Assembly (NCBI RefSeq): GCF_011516655.1
Contig: NZ_WOSV01000004.1
Span: forward strand, 1 to 64,000
Direction of reading: 5' to 3'
DNA length: 64,000 bases
Source of the DNA: Acetobacter thailandicus
GTDB lineage: Bacteria > Pseudomonadota > Alphaproteobacteria > Acetobacterales > Acetobacteraceae
Shown: positions 17,809-26,095 of the stretch, piece after piece
How the letters are laid out: each line of letters opens with the position of its first letter
How positions within the stretch are numbered: the stretch's first letter is position 1
Notes under the pieces: model-generated
What the model was told of the DNA's origin: nothing
Database searches by the model: none
The model's input: only the letters and a program-made list of their open reading frames with translations
Position numbers and translations under genes: made by a program

Positions 17809-20800
17809 ATGGCCGTTATTTATAATACGAACTATACAAACAATCCGAATGCTTATCTGACCCTTGCTGTGCAGCGGGCAGCAGTCGAGCTGCTGGGTAA
17901 AGAGCACGTCGTGGTTGCCGATAATCATAACCTCGGCGCACTGGCTGCGGCAGGTGAGCATGATACACTGCTCTGTATTGACGGGCAGCGTATCAATATG
18001 GCCCTTTTGCAACGTGTTCGGCCTGCCTTTAAGACTATGATTTTGTGGACGTTTGAAGATCCTTTTATGAAGGACTTCAATGTCGCAAATGCGGGTTTGT
18101 TTGATTATATTTTCACAAATGATCCATCCTGTGCTGAGGCCTACGGGAATAAAGGGCATTATTTACCGCTGGCTGCTTCACGCTCGCTGCATGATCGTAA
18201 GATTAAAAAAGCTGATGAGCTTGAGTATGATATTTTCTTTGCGGGGACGATGTGGCCAAACCGCGTTAAAACTCTGCGTCATATTATCGCAGCGTTCCCT
18301 GATGCACGCCTGAAGCTGATTTGCCCAGGCAATGAGTACCTGCCACCTTTGTCATCCGACCTTGCAGAACTCGCTATTCAGCGTTCTGTCAGTCACGAGG
18401 CTTTTGTCGATTTTGCCAATGTCAGTGCTGTGACTCTGACTATGTTCCGTGATTATGCCAGCCATGGTGACACCAGCCAGGCGACCGCTCCCGGGCCAAG
18501 ATTTTACGAACTTGCTTTAGCTGGTACCGCTCAGGTTATTGAAGCGCCTGAAGCAATGGATAGTAAATATTTTGACGACGTTAAAGGTATTGCCCTGGCG
18601 CGTCATACTGGTGGTGTCATTGCGGCGATTGATGGTTTCCTTAATAACAGCACGTTACGTAACAGAGCGGCTCAGGCTGCTAAAAAATCTGTTATGGAAA
18701 AGCATCTTTATGAAAACCGTATCAATAAAATTATGGATGTAACCGGCGCTAATTTATATAAGCGTCCGGCAGCTGCTGTTATTGAAGCGAAGAAAGTTCG
18801 TCCTCTTCGTGTGCTGATGTGCACTCATTCGACTAAATATGAGGCAGCCTGGGGCGGTGTGGAAGTATACCAGGAAACATTGTGCACTTTGCTTGGGCGT
18901 GAGGTTGATTTTTATTACTGGCTCAGACGTGACGGATGCTGTCGCCTTCTGACGTCCAGTGGTGAAGAGGTTGAGCGCTTTGATGTGCCTGAGGTCGGCT
19001 GGACAGACGCCATGTGCGATGCTCCTGAGGAAGCAGCTTTTTCTAATGTTATCAGTCATTATAATTTTGACGTTGTGCATTTTCAGCATCTTGGTCACCA
19101 TGCTCTGTCGCTGCCTATTATTGCAAAAGCCTGTGGTGCCGGCGTTGTTTTCTCTGCTCATGATTTCTGGTTGATTTCGTCGCGTTATAATTTGCTCGAC
19201 CAGAGCTTCATTTATGATGAAGAGCTTACAAAATCGGTTGTTGCTTACGATAATATTCTTAAAAATTCGTCGAATATTGAGTATGGCGGCGAGCAGACCC
19301 GACGTGCCTTTGTCGCGACTATGCTGCATTCTGTTGATTTGCTGCTGTTCGGAACCGAGCATTCTTACAATCTGGTCAGTGAAGTTTACCCGATTGTTAA
19401 AGAAAAAAAATGCGCTATTCTGGGTATCCCTTCACCACAGAGCACACTGCCTGTAACGCGCAAGAGTTATGCCCCTCTTGTGGATGGTAAACTGGGTGTC
19501 GCTATTGTTGGTAATTTTTTACGCACAAAAGGCGCCGATACGATCCTTAATCTGATCGCACTGGCTCACCCGGATCATTTCCATTTTCATATTTTTGGTG
19601 CTGTTCATCCTGAATATCAGCAGGTTCTGAATAGTATGATGGCGCCGAATGTTACAGTGCACGGCCAGTATTCGATGGGTAGCACAGATGCCCTGAAAGT
19701 GGCGGATGTTGCGCTTAACCTGAGTATATGGCCTGAGACTTATTGCATTTCGCTGTCAGAAGCATGGCAGAATGGTCTTATCCCTATCGTGACCGATATC
19801 GGTGCGCTTCATGATCGTGTTGAAAATGGCGTAAACGGTTTTAAAGTACCTGTTAATAGTCCTTCCGTTGTTCTGGCCCGCCTTGAGCTTCTGCGTGCAT
19901 CTGAGACACTTCGCCAGAAGATTATGAGCAATATTACCCCTGCGCTGTGGCCTGATGCAGAAAAATATGGTCGTGAGCTTTATAAAATTTATCAGGATGT
20001 TGCTCCGGTTCAGCGTCTTGGCTTCTCTGAAATGCAGATTGATGCAGGGCAGGTTCATTTACTGCCTCATGAGATCTGGCGTAAGCAGGCTCCGCCTCGT
20101 CATATCTTTGATCCGCCAACAATGCGTGATCTGAGTGTAGAGTTGCCTGAAGTTGTAACAGACTGGTTCGCTATTCAGGATGCAGAATATTATATTGATG
20201 ATATCTGCCATCATGTTTTTGCTGAGAGTGAACTTTCTGACTTTGATAAGGCTTATGAATTTCATATTCGTGGCTGGCATATGGTCCCGCGTGTTACGAC
20301 GACCGGTACACTGTATACCGTTCTGATCGGCAGCGAAGATCAGCCTGTTATTTTCATTCCCTGTGTCAGAGAGTCACGCCCTGACGTACTGACAATTTAT
20401 CCTGATGCTCCTCGTCGTTCAGGTTTTGCAGGTCAGGTGGCTCTGCGTGGAAAGTGGTGTGAAGGTACGTTCCGTATTGGTCTGGTGAACGTAATTAATG
20501 GCCGCGGCAGCTTTGCTCTGACAGCTTTCCAGATTGAAGTTGAAGGTGCAAAAATTAACCGTATCATCCAGAGCCCATCATCTGTTGAACGTGTCATTGC
20601 TGACTTCCAGCGTATTTCTCATCAGGATAGTCTGCTGAGAGGCATCAAGCTCAAGCACCTGAATCACAGGCGTCCTCTTGAAATTACCCGTGCAAATGGC
20701 ATCGAGTACTATATTGATGAATGCACGTCTCTTATCGGTAGTCCGGCTCCTGAAATTACAAAAAATAATTTCATTCTGAAGGGATGGGCGTTCCAGCATA

Positions 20801-21180
20801 ATACCCGTGCTGCTGGTCAGATTTTTCTGGCCTGCATTTCGGAAGACAGTGAAAGCATGTTCTTTGTTGGAACGGAGCGTAGCCCCAGAAGCGATGTAGG
20901 CGGACTGTTTTCAGATTCACCGCTCTGCGCAGGATTTTTTGTAGAGATATCTTTTAAAACGGGTTTATCTCAGCACTTCAGTGGTAATTACCGTGTTTGC
21001 TTGCTTAATGTTATCAATGATTCTGTAAGTATAGAGCCGCTTAATATTCTGCTGACTCTTGATAATAATATTTTGAAAAAAGTAAGTGATAGTGATTTGT
21101 CAGAGAAAGTGACAAATCACATTCATCATATTTTTGAAAGTCATTTACATGCAGAAGCAGCAGGCCTGAAACTGGTCTGA
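17809..21180 (+). CDS. Multidomain glycosyltransferase (CgeB-like, GT4, two C-terminal beta modules)
   Basis: This 1123-aa protein has a CgeB-like domain at ~1-315 (LWTFEDPFMKDFN, HYLPLAASRSLHD, IFFAGTMWPNRVKTL, APGPRFYELALAG). A GT4-type glycosyltransferase follows at ~330-735 (CTHSTKYEAAWGGVEVYQE, VFSAHDFWLISSRYN, AIVGNFLRTKGADTILNLI, NLSIWPETYCISLSEAWQNG). Two duplicated beta-rich modules lie at ~778-920 and ~964-1100. The start is the ATG at 17809, with GAGGGAC just upstream; a GTG 24 bp earlier is less likely. It probably adds two sugars to a surface glycan, but donors and acceptor are unknown. A strong terminator closes the three-gene run. Confidence 0.85.
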   Translation: MAVIYNTNYTNNPNAYLTLAVQRAAVELLGKEHVVVADNHNLGALAAAGEHDTLLCIDGQRINMALLQRVRPAFKTMILWTFEDPFMKDFNVANAGLFDYIFTNDPSCAEAYGNKGHYLPLAASRSLHDRKIKKADELEYDIFFAGTMWPNRVKTLRHIIAAFPDARLKLICPGNEYLPPLSSDLAELAIQRSVSHEAFVDFANVSAVTLTMFRDYASHGDTSQATAPGPRFYELALAGTAQVIEAPEAMDSKYFDDVKGIALARHTGGVIAAIDGFLNNSTLRNRAAQAAKKSVMEKHLYENRINKIMDVTGANLYKRPAAAVIEAKKVRPLRVLMCTHSTKYEAAWGGVEVYQETLCTLLGREVDFYYWLRRDGCCRLLTSSGEEVERFDVPEVGWTDAMCDAPEEAAFSNVISHYNFDVVHFQHLGHHALSLPIIAKACGAGVVFSAHDFWLISSRYNLLDQSFIYDEELTKSVVAYDNILKNSSNIEYGGEQTRRAFVATMLHSVDLLLFGTEHSYNLVSEVYPIVKEKKCAILGIPSPQSTLPVTRKSYAPLVDGKLGVAIVGNFLRTKGADTILNLIALAHPDHFHFHIFGAVHPEYQQVLNSMMAPNVTVHGQYSMGSTDALKVADVALNLSIWPETYCISLSEAWQNGLIPIVTDIGALHDRVENGVNGFKVPVNSPSVVLARLELLRASETLRQKIMSNITPALWPDAEKYGRELYKIYQDVAPVQRLGFSEMQIDAGQVHLLPHEIWRKQAPPRHIFDPPTMRDLSVELPEVVTDWFAIQDAEYYIDDICHHVFAESELSDFDKAYEFHIRGWHMVPRVTTTGTLYTVLIGSEDQPVIFIPCVRESRPDVLTIYPDAPRRSGFAGQVALRGKWCEGTFRIGLVNVINGRGSFALTAFQIEVEGAKINRIIQSPSSVERVIADFQRISHQDSLLRGIKLKHLNHRRPLEITRANGIEYYIDECTSLIGSPAPEITKNNFILKGWAFQHNTRAAGQIFLACISEDSESMFFVGTERSPRSDVGGLFSDSPLCAGFFVEISFKTGLSQHFSGNYRVCLLNVINDSVSIEPLNILLTLDNNILKKVSDSDLSEKVTNHIHHIFESHLHAEAAGLKLV
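20143..21100 (+). repeat. Internal duplication: two ~135-residue C-terminal modules
   Basis: Both copies share the order YYIDD/YYIDE, a GW(H/A) strand, SED followed by F, an RPDV/RSDV turn, a SGFAGQV or AGFFVEI strand, and G-x-FRIGLVNVIN or G-x-YRVCLLNVIN. Copy 1 is at roughly 20143-20560 and copy 2 at 20690-21100. They are diverged but clearly homologous. Confidence 0.75.
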
Positions 21181-21187
21181 GCTGATT

Positions 21188-21218
21188 ATTTCTCCACAGC
21201 CATGGTCTGTGGAGAAAT
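21188..21218 (+). terminator. Strong hairpin after the glycosyltransferase genes
   Basis: A perfect 12-bp inverted repeat (ATTTCTCCACAG/CTGTGGAGAAAT) with the loop CCATGGT lies 7 bp after the stop. The downstream sequence is only moderately T-rich. It separates the plus-strand genes from convergent plsC. Confidence 0.75.
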
Positions 21219-21302
21219 ATCTCTCCTGATTTTTGGGGTTATGACTTCAATATTTTAATAAAACAAAGCCAGGTGCACAAATCTCAGTCCCGGGCTTTAT
21301 TT

Positions 21303-22040
21303 TTATGAAGTGAAAATTTTCTCAGCAGTTCTTACCAGGCTGGTTACGTTGCCAGGTCCCCGTTCAGGAGCTTCAAGCCGTGGGCCAAGCCGTGCTTTAA
21401 ATACCATAGGTACTGGTGGAAGCTTATAGAACGGCCAGCCTTGTGAGAGGTATGGAGAGGCAGATTCAATAATAACCGGTTGAACAGGTTTGCCGGTGCG
21501 CTGCGCTATGATGGCAAAGCCCCCCTGAAATGTACCTGTTTTTTCACCAGGTTTAGAGCGCGTTCCTTCCGGGAATAGTAAAAGTTGCGCGCTTTCGTCG
21601 AATGAGCGTTGAATTTCAGGGAAAAGTTTATTTAACGGTTTAATTTCAAGGTAGCCTGCCGTGCGCAGTGTCATGCCCATGGCGTAGCGTTTCCATATAG
21701 AGCTTTTTGTCACTGCGATGGCATTGGGTAGTAAGGAGGCCAGAATCATACCATCCATGCGGGAGGGATGGTTGGAAATAATAATCAGGTTTTTTTCTTT
21801 TTTAATTTTTTCTATTTCATCGAAATCGCATGTAAAGAGCTTTGATTTAATGAGGTAGCGAACACCTGCGCCTGACATAATGGCCAGCCATTTACGCCCC
21901 AGACAGCGCCGGAATGGCGTGTCAGGCAAAAATAAATTAATCAAAAATGATCCGGCATCCATGATTATAAAAAGTAATCCGAATACGATCAGGGAAAGAA
22001 AAAATTTTATATGAATTAAAATGATATCTGCAAATTTCAT
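21303..22040 (-). CDS. plsC: 1-acyl-sn-glycerol-3-phosphate acyltransferase
   Basis: PlsC acylates lysophosphatidic acid at the sn-2 position to make phosphatidic acid. The 245-aa membrane-associated protein has an N-terminal hydrophobic helix (residues ~8-37), the catalytic HX4D box at His91-Asp96 (ISNHPSRMDGM) and the acceptor-binding LLFPEGTRSKPGE block. The C-terminal PVQPVIIESASPYL is also typical. It starts 39 bp after the dppF stop on the same strand and could be the last gene of that operon, though a functional link is not obvious. Other members of this superfamily acylate ornithine or other lipids, so the exact acceptor is inferred. Confidence 0.88.
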   Translation of the reverse strand: MKFADIILIHIKFFLSLIVFGLLFIIMDAGSFLINLFLPDTPFRRCLGRKWLAIMSGAGVRYLIKSKLFTCDFDEIEKIKKEKNLIIISNHPSRMDGMILASLLPNAIAVTKSSIWKRYAMGMTLRTAGYLEIKPLNKLFPEIQRSFDESAQLLLFPEGTRSKPGEKTGTFQGGFAIIAQRTGKPVQPVIIESASPYLSQGWPFYKLPPVPMVFKARLGPRLEAPERGPGNVTSLVRTAEKIFTS

Positions 22041-22079
22041 GGTGAGCGGCCAAAATTATGTATTTATTAAAATTAACTT

Positions 22080-23087
22080 TTATACATAAATTTTTTGTAA
22101 TGCAACCAGAGGAAAGTGACACGACACCATATGGGAGGGTTTTACGTTTTCTAAAGCAGGTGCTTTTTCGCGGCAGATGGCCTGTGCATAAGGGCAGCGA
22201 GGGTGAAAATGGCAGCCTGAAGGGCGTGAAACCGGGCTTGGAATATCCCCTGTAATGGCAGGTAGCCCTGTTTTTCCTTTTGTGGGGTGAGGGATCGCCT
22301 GTGTCAGCATGCTGGTGTAAGGGTGAGCCGGCGTGTGAAGAACGGTGTCTGTTTCACCTATTTCCACAATCGAGCCGAGATACATCACGGCAACACGTGT
22401 TGATATTTGTCTGACGACCGAGAGATCGTGAGAAATAAAAACATATGTCAGGCCGAGCTGGTCCTGCAGGTCCGCGAAAAGATTAATAATCTGAGCCTGA
22501 ACTGATACATCAAGGGCTGAGACAGGTTCATCAGCAACAATTAACTGCGGTGAAAGAGTAAGGGCGCGGGCAATGTTAATACGCTGCTTTTGTCCGCCCG
22601 AAAATTCGTGAGGGTAGCGCTCAAGTGCAGAGCGGGGTAGCCCGACAAGATCAAGTAATTCTGTGAGGCGGGCAGTTATCATATCTGCCGTGTGTTTGCC
22701 GTTTATCGGGTCAGCATGCACACGCAGCGGTTCAGCCAGCAGGTCGCCAATACGGCGGCGTGGATTCAGGGAGGCTGATGAATCCTGAAAAACCATCTGA
22801 AGTCTCTGACGCAGAGGGCGTAATTTTCTTTCTGAAAGCCGGGTGATGTCCTGTCCATCAAATAAAATACTGCCAGATGATGCAGGCAGCAGGCGCAGCA
22901 GGCAGCGGCCAAGGGTTGATTTGCCGCACCCTGACTCGCCAACCAGCCCAAGCACTTCGCCCTGCCTGACCGAGAAGGAGATATCATCAACGGCTTTCAG
23001 CGTTTTTCTGCCTGGCAGCTGATATGTCTTGTGCAGGTGGCGTACTTCAAGAAGGGTTTTGGTTGTGTCTGGTGCAGGTATCGACAT
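22080..23087 (-). CDS. dppF: Dipeptide/oligopeptide ABC transporter ATP-binding protein (DppF/OppF)
   Basis: This 335-aa ATPase powers peptide import together with the partner encoded just upstream. Walker A is GLVGESGCGKSTLGRCLL, the ABC signature is FSGGQKQRINIARAL and Walker B is LIVADEPVSALD, with HDLSVV after it. The C-terminal oligopeptide-transporter extension contains the cysteine-rich GCHFHPRCPYAQAIC segment typical of DppF/OppF. The start at 23087 (MSIPAPDTTKTLLEV) lies 2 bp after the upstream stop, with GGAAC as ribosome site; a longer in-frame version would overlap dppD and lacks support. Confidence 0.92.
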   Translation of the reverse strand: MSIPAPDTTKTLLEVRHLHKTYQLPGRKTLKAVDDISFSVRQGEVLGLVGESGCGKSTLGRCLLRLLPASSGSILFDGQDITRLSERKLRPLRQRLQMVFQDSSASLNPRRRIGDLLAEPLRVHADPINGKHTADMITARLTELLDLVGLPRSALERYPHEFSGGQKQRINIARALTLSPQLIVADEPVSALDVSVQAQIINLFADLQDQLGLTYVFISHDLSVVRQISTRVAVMYLGSIVEIGETDTVLHTPAHPYTSMLTQAIPHPTKGKTGLPAITGDIPSPVSRPSGCHFHPRCPYAQAICREKAPALENVKPSHMVSCHFPLVALQKIYV

Positions 23088-23089
23088 TT

Positions 23090-24097
23090 CTAGTGTTCCT
23101 GCTGGCCTGAAGTGGAGAAAAAGCATGCAGCCTGCTGACCATTTCCTGCAGGGGAGAGAGGTGGAATAGTCGAGCAGATTGTCTGTGCATCGTGGCAGCG
23201 TGGTGAGAAGGCACAGCCTGCGGGTCGCTCGTGCGGGGCGGGGGGTGTGCCTGCAATAGCGGGTAGTCTGTGGGGGCGTTCACCATAAAAAGGAGGAATG
23301 GAGTTAAGCAGAGCTGTTGTATAAGGGTGCCTGGGGTGAGCAAAAAGTGCTTCGGCCAGCCCTGTCTCGGCGATGCGTCCGGAATAGAGTACCATAACGG
23401 AATCACATGTTTCTGCCACGACGCCCATGTCATGCGTAATGAGCAGAACAGATGACCCGTGTGTGTCACGTAATGTGCTGATGAGTTCGAGTATCTGCGC
23501 CTGTACTGTGACATCAAGAGCTGTTGTTGGTTCGTCAGCAATCAGGAGTGTGGGGTTACACGATAAGGCCATGGCAATCACAGCCCGCTGGCGCAGCCCA
23601 CCGGATAACTGATGGGGGTAACGGTTTGCTGTGCGTGTCGGGTCAGGCACGCCCATTTCGGCGAGGAGTTGCACGGTGCGTTCGCGGGCCTGTTTGCGAG
23701 AGAGGCGCTCATGCGCCATAATCTGCTCATCAATTTGCCAGCCCACAGTATAAACAGGGGTGAAGGCAGTCATCGGGTCCTGAAAAATCATGGCAATGTC
23801 ACGCCCGCGAATGGCGCGCATTTTCCTGGCTGAGAGACCAACCAGTTCCTGCCCCCTAAAGCGTACAGAGCCAGTAATTTTCAGTCCTGGCGTATCAAGC
23901 AGCCCCATAATGGCGGTAGCTGTAACGGATTTGCCAGAGCCTGATTCGCCAACCAGGCCGAGAATTTCGCGTTCTCTGAGCGTGAAGGAAATATGCTCAA
24001 TGAGGGCTACAGAGCGCCCGTATGAGGGAATGCTGACACACAGGTCTTTAACTTCCAGCAGGGGCTGAGATGTGGAGTGGGGAAAATTAACGGCCAT
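23090..24097 (-). CDS. dppD: Dipeptide/oligopeptide ABC transporter ATP-binding protein (DppD/OppD)
   Basis: This 335-aa ATPase is the partner of the neighbouring DppF. Walker A is GLVGESGSGKSVTATAI, the signature is LSGGLRQRAVIAMAL and Walker B is LLIADEPTTALD, then THDMGVV. The C-terminal Cys cluster reads GCAFSPRCHDAQTIC, as in OppD/DppD. The start at 24097 (MAVNFPHSTSQPLLEVKDL) overlaps the permease stop by 11 bp, indicating translational coupling; upstream alternatives add a non-homologous hydrophobic leader. The sequence MIFQDPMTAFTPVYTVG is the usual Q-loop region. Confidence 0.92.
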   Translation of the reverse strand: MAVNFPHSTSQPLLEVKDLCVSIPSYGRSVALIEHISFTLREREILGLVGESGSGKSVTATAIMGLLDTPGLKITGSVRFRGQELVGLSARKMRAIRGRDIAMIFQDPMTAFTPVYTVGWQIDEQIMAHERLSRKQARERTVQLLAEMGVPDPTRTANRYPHQLSGGLRQRAVIAMALSCNPTLLIADEPTTALDVTVQAQILELISTLRDTHGSSVLLITHDMGVVAETCDSVMVLYSGRIAETGLAEALFAHPRHPYTTALLNSIPPFYGERPHRLPAIAGTPPAPHERPAGCAFSPRCHDAQTICSTIPPLSPAGNGQQAACFFSTSGQQEH

Positions 24098-25061
24098 CAC
24101 GCACTCTGGGGTCAAGGAGAATATAAAGAATATCGACAACAGCATTGGCAAGAACGACAAAGGTGGCTGAATACATCACCGTTGCCATAATGAGGGGCAG
24201 GTCGAGGTTCGTCAGAGCCTGATATGTCAGGCGGCCCACACCAGGCAGACCAAACACGACTTCTGTCAGCAGGGCACCACCACCCAGCAGCTGTGCAAAA
24301 TCAAGACCAAAGAGCGATACGTAAGTAATGGCTGAGGTGCGCAGACCATGAAAAACCAGGATGCGGGCTGGCGAAAGACCTTTGGCGCGTGCTGTGCGCA
24401 TAAAATCTTCCTGTGCCAGAGCGACAAGGTCAGCCCGTAATATACGGCTGTAAATGCCAATAAACATAACGGCCAGCACACACCAGGGAATAACCAGAGC
24501 TTTAAACCATGCCAGGGGGTTTTGCGTCAGCGGCACATAACCTGGCCCGGGCACCCATGAGAACAGCCATGTGTCATGATAGCGGCTGAGTGAAATCAGG
24601 TTGGCAACCTGGCCCAGCCAGAAAACAGGCATAGAAATACCGACAAGGCCGAGCATTATCAGAGTGCGGTCAACCCAGCTTCCTTTCATGGCTGCGGCCA
24701 GTGTGCCCATTGCCACTGAGACGATAAGCCAGATGACAGCACTGCCACAGACCAGAGAGAGGGTAACAGGGGCTGCCTGAATAATTTCAGGTACAACCTG
24801 TTCACCACGATTAGCATAAGAGGTCAGATCCCGGGTGATGAAGAGTTTTTTCATCATGGTGGCGTACTGAAACGGCAGAGGACGATCAAAGCCGTATTCA
24901 TGTCGCACTTTTTCCATCGTCTGGGGGGAAGCATTGCGTCCTGCAATGCGTGCCGTCGGGTCAGCTCCGGGCGTTGCAAAAAAGACCAGAAATACCAGAA
25001 CGGAAATACCAAACAGGACGATAAGCGTCTGCCCGACCCTGCGGAGAAAAGCTGAGAGCAT
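24087..25061 (-). CDS. dppB: Dipeptide/oligopeptide ABC transporter permease (DppB-like)
   Basis: This 324-aa inner-membrane protein starts with the family N-terminus (LRRVGQTLIVLFGISVLVF) and has six hydrophobic segments. The cytoplasmic EAA-like loop RTARAKGLSPARILVFHGLR contacts the ATPases. The large periplasmic loop between helices 1 and 2 (GFDRPLPFQY) is typical of DppB. It lies 14 bp downstream of dppC on the same strand. The usual operon order is dppB before dppC; here the order is A-C-B-D-F. Confidence 0.92.
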   Translation of the reverse strand: MLSAFLRRVGQTLIVLFGISVLVFLVFFATPGADPTARIAGRNASPQTMEKVRHEYGFDRPLPFQYATMMKKLFITRDLTSYANRGEQVVPEIIQAAPVTLSLVCGSAVIWLIVSVAMGTLAAAMKGSWVDRTLIMLGLVGISMPVFWLGQVANLISLSRYHDTWLFSWVPGPGYVPLTQNPLAWFKALVIPWCVLAVMFIGIYSRILRADLVALAQEDFMRTARAKGLSPARILVFHGLRTSAITYVSLFGLDFAQLLGGGALLTEVVFGLPGVGRLTYQALTNLDLPLIMATVMYSATFVVLANAVVDILYILLDPRVRDGR

Positions 25062-25075
25062 AGAGTTTTCCTCCT

Positions 25076-26095
25076 TCAGCGCGAACGGCGCGTGGCGTTG
25101 CGAATGTCCAGGGCGTCTCGCAGGCCATCACCCAGAATGTTGAGGGCAAGAACAACAAAAACAATCGCAAGGCCCGGAGCAATGGCAACGACAGGGCGGG
25201 AGTAAATCAGTCCTTCCCCATCCTGAATCATGGTTCCCCATGAGGCAGCGGGAGCCTGTACACCAAGTGACAGGAAGGAGAGGGCGCTCTCAGCCAGTAA
25301 AGACAGCGCCATGAGGAGCGGGCCAAGCACAACCAGAGTGATCAGCACATTGGGCAGAATATCAAACAGGAGCACACGCCACTGAGGCACACCAAGGCAG
25401 CGTGCTGCTGTGACAAACTCAGCCTGTCGCAGCACCATAACCCGTCCGCGTACAGGGCGCGCGGCATAAGGGACATAAACCAGTGCAATAATGATGATGG
25501 GAATAAGCAGGTTATCGGCTTCAATCGTAAAAGGGCCAATTTGCAGCCCGTGCCTGACCGTGATGATGGAGAGGGAAATAGCAAACAGATAAACCGGTAC
25601 AGCCCACATAATATCCATCAGTCGTGACAAAATACTGTCAGTGATACCGCCAAAATAGCCGGCTGTGACACCCACGAGGGTAGATAAAAACAGACACAGA
25701 ACAGCGGCACAGGCCGAAATCATCAGGGAGTTTCTGCCACCATACAGCAGGCGTGCAGCAATATCGCGGCCCTGGCTGTCCGCCCCCAGCAGATAAGCTG
25801 TGTGACCTGTTGGCCCAATAGGGCTGAGACCCAGATGAAGCGGGTTATCATTAGGTTGCATGATATCCACCTCATGCCCGTTAAGGACAATACTGCCCGC
25901 AACGTTTGAGGCAAAGGCGTCAGTATGAGCTACATAGTGCGCATAAAGTGGTGCCAGAAGGCAGGCGAGCACTATGATGCACAAAACAGCAAGGGCTGTC
26001 ATGCTGCCTTTATCAGCCAGAAGGGTACGGGCGGCCTGTCGCCACAGGCTGACAGAGGGAGCCGGAGAAGCAGGAGTTTGAAGGTCAGTGGTCAT
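25076..26095 (-). CDS. dppC: Dipeptide/oligopeptide ABC transporter permease (DppC-like)
   Basis: This 339-aa membrane protein has the DppC N-terminal helix (GSMTALAVLCIIVLACLLAP) and the periplasmic loop with HLGLSPIGPTGHTAYLLGADSQGRD, a variant of the family's GTDxxGRD motif. The EAA loop reads EFVTAARCLGVPQWRVLLFDI, and the C-terminus SWGTMIQDGE matches the family. The coding region overlaps the end of the substrate-binding protein gene by 4 bp (26092-26095), so the two are probably translationally coupled. Confidence 0.92.
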   Translation of the reverse strand: MTTDLQTPASPAPSVSLWRQAARTLLADKGSMTALAVLCIIVLACLLAPLYAHYVAHTDAFASNVAGSIVLNGHEVDIMQPNDNPLHLGLSPIGPTGHTAYLLGADSQGRDIAARLLYGGRNSLMISACAAVLCLFLSTLVGVTAGYFGGITDSILSRLMDIMWAVPVYLFAISLSIITVRHGLQIGPFTIEADNLLIPIIIIALVYVPYAARPVRGRVMVLRQAEFVTAARCLGVPQWRVLLFDILPNVLITLVVLGPLLMALSLLAESALSFLSLGVQAPAASWGTMIQDGEGLIYSRPVVAIAPGLAIVFVVLALNILGDGLRDALDIRNATRRSR

